64,000 nucleotides of DNA from Chryseobacterium sp. MEBOG06 (lineage in GTDB: Bacteria; Bacteroidota; Bacteroidia; Flavobacteriales; Weeksellaceae): the NCBI RefSeq assembly GCF_021869765.1, contig NZ_CP084580.1, positions 806,001-870,000 on the forward strand. Reading direction: 5' to 3'. The translations under genes were made by a program, and so were the position numbers. Numbering within the stretch: position 1 is the first letter of the stretch; every line of letters begins with the position of its first letter. The notes below the pieces were generated by a model. It searched no databases and was not told the origin of the DNA. It saw only the letters and a program-made list of their open reading frames with translations. Positions 10,275-15,986 of the stretch are shown in pieces.

Positions 10275-10306
10275 TGAAAACAAGCTTATAGGATAATAAG
10301 ATTTTA

Positions 10307-10756
10307 TTATTTTTTTTGAGCTAACCAATCCTCATAAGAAAGTACACCCAATTCTGGTTGACCGTCTCCTTCAAGAATTGAAATAAATTCCAGCTGATTA
10401 CCATCCGGATCGTTGAAATAGATAGCCAAAGCGGGCATCCATGAAAATACCATCGGCTCTATACTTCCGTTTTTCAGGAAATTATAAGGCTTTAAATCCT
10501 TTTTTTCTAAAAACTCTACAGAATAATTTAAAATATCTTCCTTACTGCTTGAAAAAGCAAAATGTCTTGGCTGAAGATTCTCCTTTTGCTCCCATAGTCC
10601 CAGCATAAACTCTTTCCCTTCTCCAACCCATAAAAAGGCAATAGGACGGGTCTCATCTCTATGAGCTAATTTTAGGCCCAATACCTCTGTATAAAACTGA
10701 ATAGCATTTTCCAAATCACTTACCTGAACGTGTGTTTCATATAATCCTTTAATCAT
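10307..10756 (-). CDS. VOC-family (glyoxalase/dioxygenase fold) protein
   Basis: 149 aa. It starts with the classic 'THVQVSDLENAIQFY' beta-alpha unit. His9, a second His in 'RHFAF' (about residue 65) and the Glu in 'GNQLEFISI' fit the metal-binding set of vicinal oxygen chelate enzymes. 'DPDGNQLEF' is the normal family ending of the second module. The substrate cannot be told from sequence; fosfomycin-type or dioxygenase-type roles are possible. It is alone on the minus strand, between the SWIM operon and the TROVE promoter, so it separates the two transcriptionally. Confidence 0.88.
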   Translation of the reverse strand: MIKGLYETHVQVSDLENAIQFYTEVLGLKLAHRDETRPIAFLWVGEGKEFMLGLWEQKENLQPRHFAFSSSKEDILNYSVEFLEKKDLKPYNFLKNGSIEPMVFSWMPALAIYFNDPDGNQLEFISILEGDGQPELGVLSYEDWLAQKK

Positions 10757-11062
10757 AGTTCTGATTTTAATAAGAACAAAGCTAGAAAACGAATCCTTAA
10801 AAGATAGAGATTCGTGATCTCTTTATATGAAATGAATGATAGAAGGTTTTTATAATTGATAATTGAAAGTGAAAAATTCTAAATTTAGAATGATAGTCAT
10901 TCCTTAGAGGTGGGTTATACTCCGCTTTAATATATATTGCCTCATTTATCCGGCTTTTCCAAAATTAAAATAGAATCATTCTCTTTTTAAAATCTGCATA
11001 ATCAGGACAATCCGGAAGATAATTGAAATTAAATCCGGAAAAATTTTAAATATTAAGGTTCT

Positions 11063-11106
11063 ACGCAGAAACATTGCGTAAGACAACGTTTATTTTGCAT
11101 CAGAAA
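11063..11106 (+). promoter_or_regulatory. Promoter of the TROVE gene with paired RCGYA boxes
   Basis: ACGCA (11063-11067) and GCGTA (11076-11080) start 13 nt apart; 13 nt further comes TTTGCA (11094-11099), a Bacteroidetes -7-like box. The same spacing recurs at 13710-13746 and 13924-13960 upstream of the two RNA loci. Start of transcription should be near 11105. The leader then has a small GGAAG/CTTCC hairpin (11114-11131). Confidence 0.7.
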
Positions 11107-11156
11107 TCAGAGAGGAAGTATCAATCCTTCCGATGTTTAACAGAAAAACAGTAACC

Positions 11157-12674
11157 ATGAAATTTAATTTTTTAAAAAGAGAAAATAAAGTAGTGCTAAA
11201 CTACGAAGGTGAAAAAGCGTACGCAATGACACCTGCCGAAGAATTATATAGTGCTGTTGTTACAACAGGGCTGTCAAATACCACCTATGAAAAAGGAAAT
11301 GACAGATTGGAAAGAATCCAGTCTCTGATTAAGAAAAATGATCCTGAATTCGTGGCAAGATTGGCGGTATATGCAAGAAGAGATATGTATCTGCGTACTA
11401 TTCCGTTGGTTTTGACGACAGAATTGGCTAAGCATACTTCAGGAACTGATCTGGTGAGCAGAACTGTGGATGGTGTTGTTCAGAGAGCTGATGAAATTAC
11501 AGAGCTGCTGGCTTATTACCAACTTGCCAATGAAAGAACACAAACTAAAAAGCTGAACAGATTGTCAAAGCAAATTCAGAAAGGTCTGGTGAAGTCATTC
11601 AATAAATTTGATGAATACCAGTTTGCAAAATACAACCGAAAAGCAGATGTAACATTGAAAGATGCCTTGTTTCTGGTTCATCCAAAAGCTAAAGATGAAA
11701 ACCAGCAGGAAATTTTCAATAAAATTGTGAATGGTAATTTACAGACGCCTTATACCTGGGAGGTTGAACTTTCAAATTTAGGTCAGGCAAAATTTTTCGA
11801 CGATACAGAAAGAAAGCGGGCATTTAAAAACAAATGGGAAGAGCTTATCTTCAGCAACAAAATGGGCTATATGGCCACTTTGAGAAACCTTAGAAATATT
11901 TTGGAAGCTGGGGTATCACCTGATGCGATGGAAAAAATATGCGGTTATTTATCAGATGAGAGAGCGGTAATGAACTCAAAACAGCTGCCTTTCAGATTTC
12001 TGGCAGCATACAGAGAATTGAAAAAAATAGATTCTCCTTACACTTCTTCACTTCTGGAGGCATTGGAAAGTGCCGTTGTGATAAGTGCCGGAAATATCAA
12101 AGGTTTTGGTTTTGATACGTCAGTAGTGATTGCTGCCGATGTATCCGGCTCTATGCAGCAGCCGGTTTCACCTAAAAGTAAGATCTTACTTTATGATATT
12201 GGTTTACTGATGTCTATGATTTTACAGTCTCATTGTAAAAATGTGGTGACAGGTATGTTTGGTGACCGTTGGCTGAGAACTCCAATGCCTAAAAGAGGTA
12301 TTCTGAGAAACGTGGATGACCTGTACAAGAGTGAGGGCAAAGTAGGATATTCCACCAATGGCTATCTGGTAATAGAAGACCTGATCAAAAGAAAAGAAAA
12401 TGTAGATAAAGTAATGCTCTTCACAGATACCCAGATGTGGAATAGTACCGGAACCGGAAATTCTTTTGAAGCTTCATGGAGCAGATACAAGACAATTGCT
12501 CCCAATGCAAAACTGTATATTTTTGACCTGGCAGGCTATGGAAAACAGCCGCTTGATATCAGAAAAAATGATGTATACCTTATTGCAGGCTGGTCAGAAA
12601 AAATTTTTGATGTACTGAATGCTTTGGAAGATCAGAAATCTGCCGTAGAAATGATAAAAAATGTAGTGCTGTAA
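11157..12674 (+). CDS. TROVE-domain / vWA protein, bacterial Ro60 ortholog (Rsr-like)
   Basis: 505 aa from the ATG at 11157, preferred over an in-frame ATG at 11133 because the protein then begins directly at the conserved N-terminus and has an A-rich leader. Residues 1 to about 310 form the TROVE helical-repeat ring, including 'DPEFVARLAVYARRDMYLRT'; residues about 320-505 form a vWA domain with an intact MIDAS ('DVSGSM', Asp328) and a late 'FTDTQMW'. Ro60 proteins bind the ends of misfolded RNAs in the ring and Y RNAs on its outer face; in Deinococcus and Salmonella the ortholog (Rsr) can tether to PNPase through a Y RNA. Four RNA candidates lie 1.1-1.8 kb downstream and share its promoter module. 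Length matches known Rsr proteins (about 530 aa). Confidence 0.92.
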   Translation: MKFNFLKRENKVVLNYEGEKAYAMTPAEELYSAVVTTGLSNTTYEKGNDRLERIQSLIKKNDPEFVARLAVYARRDMYLRTIPLVLTTELAKHTSGTDLVSRTVDGVVQRADEITELLAYYQLANERTQTKKLNRLSKQIQKGLVKSFNKFDEYQFAKYNRKADVTLKDALFLVHPKAKDENQQEIFNKIVNGNLQTPYTWEVELSNLGQAKFFDDTERKRAFKNKWEELIFSNKMGYMATLRNLRNILEAGVSPDAMEKICGYLSDERAVMNSKQLPFRFLAAYRELKKIDSPYTSSLLEALESAVVISAGNIKGFGFDTSVVIAADVSGSMQQPVSPKSKILLYDIGLLMSMILQSHCKNVVTGMFGDRWLRTPMPKRGILRNVDDLYKSEGKVGYSTNGYLVIEDLIKRKENVDKVMLFTDTQMWNSTGTGNSFEASWSRYKTIAPNAKLYIFDLAGYGKQPLDIRKNDVYLIAGWSEKIFDVLNALEDQKSAVEMIKNVVL

Positions 12675-12714
12675 AAGGCACTGCTTTTAAAATAAACAAT
12701 TTATTAAGGAGCTT

Positions 12715-12800
12715 AATCCCGCCTTCCACTCTATCTTTTTCTCCAATGCTTCTTACAGAGCCAGCTTAGAAAAAGGATGCCGTTACAATCGGGGCTAAGG
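12715..12800 (+). repeat. Probable dispersed flavobacterial intergenic repeat
   Basis: The stretch from 'CCCGCCTTCCACTC' to 'CAATCGGGGCTAAGG' resembles a dispersed intergenic sequence I recall from flavobacterial chromosomes. It lies between the TROVE gene and the next gene and codes for nothing evident. Only one copy is in this window, so the repeat status rests on memory. Confidence 0.3.
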
Positions 12801-12818
12801 AAATTTAAAGTATTTATT

Positions 12819-13484
12819 ATGATAACACTTATTAATACTATTGAAGTCAGTCCACTTATCTATGCTAAAGAAGAATATGAGCTTCCTTCAATCGCCGATT
12901 ATCCGGATCCTGAAAAATGGTATATGAAATGGGAAGAATTAGCTTCTAAGCTAAATTTTAACTTTAAACCTATTGAACAAGGATCTTATCTGGTGGATAA
13001 AGAAACCATTGATGATGAAAACTTAAAGATGATTTTAGAATCTAAACTGGATAAGATAGATTTTGATGATCCTGAAGAAGTTGATTTTGTAATGGCCTTT
13101 GATGGGGGAGTGGTACTGAAGGAAGATGATCAGATACCTATTCAACCCAATTGTTGTGGAGATATGTCTGATATTCAGAACTGGCAGGATATTTTTGAAA
13201 ATCATACTTCCGCCTGGACTATGTTATGGATTGGGCATCAATGGGTTTTATATAAAAGAGAAAACGGAAAAATAAGTTTTTCAGAGTATACAGAATCAGG
13301 TATGGATGATCTTGGAGATATAAAAATTGTTGCAGAAGTAGATGAATGCGAACTCAAAACTGAGTTGGAAAAAGTAATACAGCATCAAATCAATTTTAAG
13401 AACAGAATATTATCCATTTTAAAAATGATGAATTATAAATTTCCGGAGAAAGTTTCTAAGCAATTAGCCGGAATTGGAAAGTGA
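12819..13484 (+). CDS. Unrecognised acidic protein between TROVE gene and RNA locus
   Basis: 221 aa from the ATG at 12819; the longer frame from 12777 begins inside the intergenic repeat and is less likely. The protein is strongly acidic and soluble, with 'EEYELPSIADYPDPEKWYMKW' split by no gap, a Cys pair 'NCCGDM' and a late helix rich in Lys and Ile. No family recognised. It may be a later insertion or a partner of the TROVE protein. No promoter module of the RCGYA type precedes it, so it could be read through from the TROVE gene. Confidence 0.7.
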   Translation: MITLINTIEVSPLIYAKEEYELPSIADYPDPEKWYMKWEELASKLNFNFKPIEQGSYLVDKETIDDENLKMILESKLDKIDFDDPEEVDFVMAFDGGVVLKEDDQIPIQPNCCGDMSDIQNWQDIFENHTSAWTMLWIGHQWVLYKRENGKISFSEYTESGMDDLGDIKIVAEVDECELKTELEKVIQHQINFKNRILSILKMMNYKFPEKVSKQLAGIGK

Positions 13485-13700
13485 CATAGGAAATGGAGGC
13501 GTTAAGAAAATAAGCTATGCGAACGTTAAGAAAATTCTATTGTTTGAAGCGCGATACAGAAAGTGAATCGAAGAAGTAACATTACATTCGCGCAAGTTTT
13601 AGAATTTTTAGAGAGGATAGGTTATTTTTAGCCGTAGTTTCCAAGTCTTGAACTTTTGGTTCTTTTGCTTCAAGGCAAAACGAACAAAATTTAAATAAAA
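13485..13700. repeat. Non-coding spacer with direct and inverted repeats
   Basis: It contains two copies of CGTTAAGAAAAT (about 13500 and 13523), a GCGCGA/TCGCGC pair (about 13549 and 13589), and a strong hairpin at 13659-13685 (GTTCTTTTGC / GCAAAACGAAC with one bulge). The last resembles a common Bacteroidetes intergenic palindrome. No coding frame fits. The hairpin may end transcription from the gene at 12819. Confidence 0.5.
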
Positions 13701-13709
13701 AAATAAACT

Positions 13710-13750
13710 ACGTAAAAAGATCGCGTACATACAGTGTAATTTTGCAGTGT
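13710..13750 (+). promoter_or_regulatory. Promoter of the fourth RNA (paired RCGYA boxes)
   Basis: ACGTA (13710-13714), GCGTA (13723-13727), then 13 nt to TTTGCA (13741-13746). TAATTTTG (13737-13744) is a perfect -7 box. Spacing is identical to the promoters at 11063 and 13924. Confidence 0.72.
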
Positions 13751-13908
13751 TAATATTACTGGTGCCGTTAGAAAGACATCCTTCGATTCCAAACTGACAG
13801 AGTCTTTCACCAGATTGCCCGGTAACGAACCAATGCCGTTGATAAGAGTTTCATCGTCAACTTCCAATTGAACATCAATTACTCTTATCATTAATTTGCT
13901 TGGTTTTT
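13750..13908 (+). ncRNA. Candidate Ro-associated RNA without tRNA-like core
   Basis: About 159 nt between a good promoter and a T6 run (13903-13908). It opens with the same signature as the three array RNAs: GTGCCGT, 12 nt, CTTCG (13762-13785). Pairings seen by eye: CTGGTG/CACCAG (13759-13764 with 13808-13813), nested AAAGAC/GTCTTT (13772-13777 with 13802-13807), and a 9-bp GATAAGAGT/ACTCTTATC (13841-13849 with 13881-13889). A weak TTAAT/ATTAA could close the ends. No T-arm or D-arm is visible on this strand. A 66-codon minus frame (13691-13891) crosses it but has no ribosome-binding site. Confidence 0.55.
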
Positions 13909-13923
13909 TAATAAAAAATCACT

Positions 13924-13965
13924 GCGTAAAAAGAATGCGTACATGAAATATAAATTTGCAAAAGA
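13924..13965 (+). promoter_or_regulatory. Promoter of the tRNA-like RNA array
   Basis: GCGTA (13924-13928), GCGTA (13937-13941), 13 nt, TTTGCA (13955-13960). TAAATTTG (13951-13958) is a perfect -7 box. Start expected near 13965, about 30 nt before the first RNA. No similar module precedes the second or third RNA, so the array is likely one transcript that is processed. Confidence 0.75.
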
Positions 13966-13996
13966 TAAAACTAATAGTCATGAATAACTATAAAAA

Positions 13997-14128
13997 GCAA
14001 GTGTCGTAAAACAGAGTTACTTCGTATGTAGAGGCGGCAATATGGGTTTGAGTCCTGTCCTGTTATGGTAGTGTAAAAATGATAACACTCCGCCAGCAAG
14101 TCTCTGTTTGATATAATTATCTTGCCTT
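13997..14128 (+). ncRNA. Y RNA-like RNA, copy A (degenerate tRNA-like core)
   Basis: About 130 nt. The terminal helix is GCAAG/CTTGC (13997-14001 with 14121-14125). Then GTGTCGT, 12 nt, CTTCG, the shared signature. The inner stem is AAACAGAG/CTCTGTTT (14009-14016 with 14102-14109), ACTT/AAGT and GGCGG/CCGCC (14033-14037 with 14090-14094). The core keeps a T-arm-like GGG-TTTGAGT-CCT (14044-14056), a two-base CC/GG remnant of an acceptor, TA, and a D-arm-like GTGT/ACAC hairpin (about 14071-14088). T-loop C56 and D-loop GG are lost, so the tRNA elbow is probably not formed. Confidence 0.7.
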
Positions 14129-14270
14129 ATCAAGTGTCGTTTTAGAATCATACTTCGAAATTTTAATCATTGGGTCGCAGGTTCGAATCCTGCCTTTTCC
14201 CTCGAAAAGGAGAAGTAGCTCAGCTGGTAGAGCAAATGCACCGAAGATTCAGAAAATATTACCTTGATTT
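14129..14270 (+). ncRNA. Y RNA-like RNA, copy B (permuted tRNA-like core)
   Basis: About 142 nt. The terminal helix is ATCAAG/CTTGAT (14129-14134 with 14263-14268). The signature is GTGTCGT, 12 nt, CTTCG. Inner stem: GAAT/ATTC, CTTCG/CGAAG and CATT/AATG. The core reads as a tRNA cut at the anticodon and rejoined through the acceptor: T-arm GCAGG-TTCGAAT-CCTGC (14177-14193), acceptor 3' strand CTTTTCC (14194-14200), 8-nt linker, acceptor 5' strand GGAGAAG (14209-14215, 7 bp with one G-U), TA, D-arm GCTC...GAGC (14218-14233) with GG in the loop. This is the layout of bacterial YrlA-type Y RNAs. Confidence 0.82.
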
Positions 14271-14278
14271 AAAAAAAC

Positions 14279-14427
14279 AAAACAAGTGCCGTAGAATCAG
14301 TGTTACTTCGCGACGGTGTCACGGGTTCGAGCCCCGTCTCTTCCACAACAAAAACACACAATCTATATAGGAAGAGTAGCTCAGTTGGTTAGAGCACGAC
14401 ATCACTTTTTGCTTTTGCCTTGTTTTT
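14279..14427 (+). ncRNA. Y RNA-like RNA, copy C (permuted tRNA-like core)
   Basis: About 149 nt. The terminal helix is AAAACAAG/CTTGTTTT (14279-14286 with 14419-14426), ending in a T5 run. The signature is GTGCCGT, 13 nt, CTTCG. Core: GGTGTC/GACATC stem in the anticodon-stem position, T-arm ACGGG-TTCGAGC-CCCGT (14321-14337), acceptor CTCTTCC (14338-14344), 25-nt A/C-rich linker, acceptor GGAAGAG (14370-14376, 7 perfect pairs), TA, D-arm GCTC...GAGC (14379-14395) with GG in the loop. An alternative lower stem is AAGTG-C-CGT with ACG-ACAT-CACTT (14284-14292 with 14396-14407), a bulged helix such as Ro proteins recognise. The two folds compete. Confidence 0.82.
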
Positions 14428-14440
14428 ATGCAGTCAAAAG

Positions 14441-14535
14441 CCGGAAGTGGGAAGCTGGAAGATATCTTTGTATCATAATTTTCTATAAAGTCAGAATTTT
14501 TCAGGCTTTAATTTCTTCCTTCTTCCCACCTCCGG
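14441..14535. repeat. REP-like inverted repeat
   Basis: CCGGAAGTGGGAAG (14441-14454) pairs with CTTCCCACCTCCGG (14522-14535) with one mismatch, around a 67-nt A/T-rich middle. Sequences of this 'ggaagtgggaagctggaag' kind are, as I recall, dispersed palindromic repeats in Chryseobacterium. It sits directly after the RNA array. Confidence 0.5.
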
Positions 14536-14566
14536 TTTCATACTGAAACGGATGATGAATTTTTAT

Positions 14567-14600
14567 AAAAATGCTGGTAAACTACTTATCAGCATTTTTT
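14567..14600. terminator. Bidirectional terminator
   Basis: AAAAATGCTG (14567-14576) and CAGCATTTTT (14590-14599) form a 10-bp stem with T-runs on both strands. It serves the minus gene whose stop lies inside it at 14582 and also blocks read-through from the RNA array. Confidence 0.8.
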
Positions 14601-14920
14601 ATGGTATTTTCAAGCTCTTCCTCAAACATCGTTTTCCATTTTGAAAGGGTAGTTCTGCTTATTTTATATTTTCTGGACATATAGCTGGTAGAATGACTAT
14701 GTTTCTTCTGATACTGAAGAAGTTTGAGCATAGTTTTCTTATCATAGGTCTTAAGCTTTTGATTTTCTCTGGAATGCTTGAAAAGTCTGTCATTGAACTT
14801 AAGGACATCTTCTGTAGTGTAAAGCTTTTCAAGAAGTTCTTTAATCTTTGGATCTTTCAGCTTCTCAGGATGTTCCAGCCTGAGCATATCCTGATAAATT
14901 TTTTTGTAATTGGGGCGCAT
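14582..14920 (-). CDS. Helix-turn-helix protein, transposase-OrfA-like
   Basis: 112 aa, basic. The C-terminal half holds a helix-turn-helix ('SRKYKISRTTLSKW', about residues 80-95) like the first protein of IS3-type elements. No integrase or DDE domain follows and no terminal inverted repeats are obvious, so this is probably not an active insertion sequence. It is cotranscribed with the next minus gene (11 nt apart), also HTH-only. Such pairs recur in Chryseobacterium, often labelled transposase; a regulatory role is as likely. Confidence 0.6.
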   Translation of the reverse strand: MRPNYKKIYQDMLRLEHPEKLKDPKIKELLEKLYTTEDVLKFNDRLFKHSRENQKLKTYDKKTMLKLLQYQKKHSHSTSYMSRKYKISRTTLSKWKTMFEEELENTIKNADK

Positions 14921-14931
14921 CTTATTTCTTT

Positions 14932-15360
14932 TTATCCGTTAGTACTGTCACTCTTTTGAAGCCATCTGTGGAGTGTACTTTTAGGAATGGAATATTCTTT
15001 AATGACCTCTCCCTGCGTCATCTCTCCGGAAAGAATTCTTTTCATAATAAAATCTTTAATTTCCTGAGTATAAATATTTTTTCTGAAATAAGGGATTTTT
15101 TCAGATTTCTGCTGGCTCTTATTCACTGCAGACGGTGGAGCATATAAGATCAGGTGAGAACTGTAAATCCTGAAAAAGTCATATTCTAATAATTTACTCC
15201 ATCGTAAAAGAAGGTCAGCGTCCAGAGATTTGCTTTTATACATCTTTTCAACGGATTCTTCATCACTGCCTAAAAATTTGCAGATCCTCTCCATGGTTAT
15301 TTCACTTTCATCAATCTTCTCCTGAATAAATTTCCCAATATGGATTTCTTTATATAACAT
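14932..15360 (-). CDS. Helix-turn-helix protein of the 'transposase-like' Chryseobacterium family
   Basis: 142 aa. The N-terminal half resembles a lambda-repressor-like helical domain ('LLRWSKLLEYDFFRIY'). A linker follows, then a C-terminal HTH ('TQGEVIKEYSIPKSTLHRW', about residues 113-132). Upstream gene of the pair with 14582-14920. There is no catalytic domain. I remember this family as common and multicopy in Chryseobacterium genomes; function unproven. Confidence 0.6.
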   Translation of the reverse strand: MLYKEIHIGKFIQEKIDESEITMERICKFLGSDEESVEKMYKSKSLDADLLLRWSKLLEYDFFRIYSSHLILYAPPSAVNKSQQKSEKIPYFRKNIYTQEIKDFIMKRILSGEMTQGEVIKEYSIPKSTLHRWLQKSDSTNG

Positions 15361-15986
15361 TTTTATTGAATATTATCTTTTGTTTAAAATTTATACATCA
15401 AAAAATGAAAATAGGTGTTTTGTATTATTGTTTACAGCAGAGTATAATTCACTTATATATGAGATTGGAAAAGATAAAATAAAGGTTCGGGTATCTTTAA
15501 ATACACGGAATAAGGTCAAAATCTTCGCAAATTCGATTAGGACAAATCTGATATATTAAAAGGAGGTAGGTATCGTCTATTTAATGTATCTTTTGGGATA
15601 TATTCCTTATTATCAATGGGTTTTATCTTTCTTCCTCTTTTTCTAGCTTCTTCTTTCTGCCATTTGTGTAAATAATATATAACCTATTAAAGTTTTTTGA
15701 TGTAACACTGTTTATTCTCAGCTGTGTTTTGATATACAGCTGTTTATATATAGAATGTTTTTGATTAGTACCGGATAATTGCTTATCTGCTTTCAAATTT
15801 AGACAAAATTAAAAATAAAACCAGTCGGAAATATATAAAAGTCTATTTATGATCAGATTTTAATTAAAATTAACATAATATGTAATCGTATGTGTGATTT
15901 ATTTTAAAAGAAACGATGATAATAATAAAAAGGTGGAAAAAGAAAAAATTGTATACCATCCGGCAAGTCCATACCTTTGCACATCA
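15361..15986. other. A/T-rich intergenic region between HTH pair and SulP gene
   Basis: There is no convincing gene in about 580 nt. A hairpin CAGCTGT/ACAGCTG (15719-15742) followed by T-rich sequence is the only secondary structure I note. The end of the region holds the SulP promoter. The left end should contain the promoter of the HTH pair. Confidence 0.5.
15949..15979 (+). promoter_or_regulatory. SulP gene promoter with very short leader
   Basis: TTG at 15949-15951, 20 nt spacing, TACCTTTG at 15972-15979: the Bacteroidetes -33/-7 pattern. The ATG at 15987 is only 8 nt past the box, so the mRNA would be leaderless or nearly so. Confidence 0.65.

Noticed and set aside
12777..12818. Upstream start of the gene at 12819
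   Set aside because: The added codons lie in an intergenic repeat-like stretch, and the ATG at 12819 begins a normal N-terminus.
13710..13746. Sigma-54 promoter, as for RtcR-controlled RNA repair operons
   Set aside because: There is no GG 10 nt before the GC of TTTGCA; the TAnnTTTG box fits the housekeeping Bacteroidetes sigma.
13691..13891. 66-codon minus-strand frame
   Set aside because: No ribosome-binding site, and the plus strand has a promoter, Y-type signature, hairpins and T-run. Kept as the main alternative to the fourth RNA.
14209..14344. Ordinary tRNA gene read as 5' half at 14209 and 3' half at 14311-14344 with a long insert
   Set aside because: The acceptor strands GGAGAAG and CTCTTCC have a mismatch, whereas the permuted partners pair fully within each unit; there is no anticodon loop between the halves.
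14170..14546. Plus-strand frames at 14170-14370 and 14316-14546
   Set aside because: They run through the T-arms, D-arms and the palindrome; their 'translation' follows tRNA sequence and has no ribosome-binding site.
14582..15360. Complete insertion sequence
   Set aside because: Only HTH proteins; no DDE/integrase gene and no terminal inverted or target-site repeats found.
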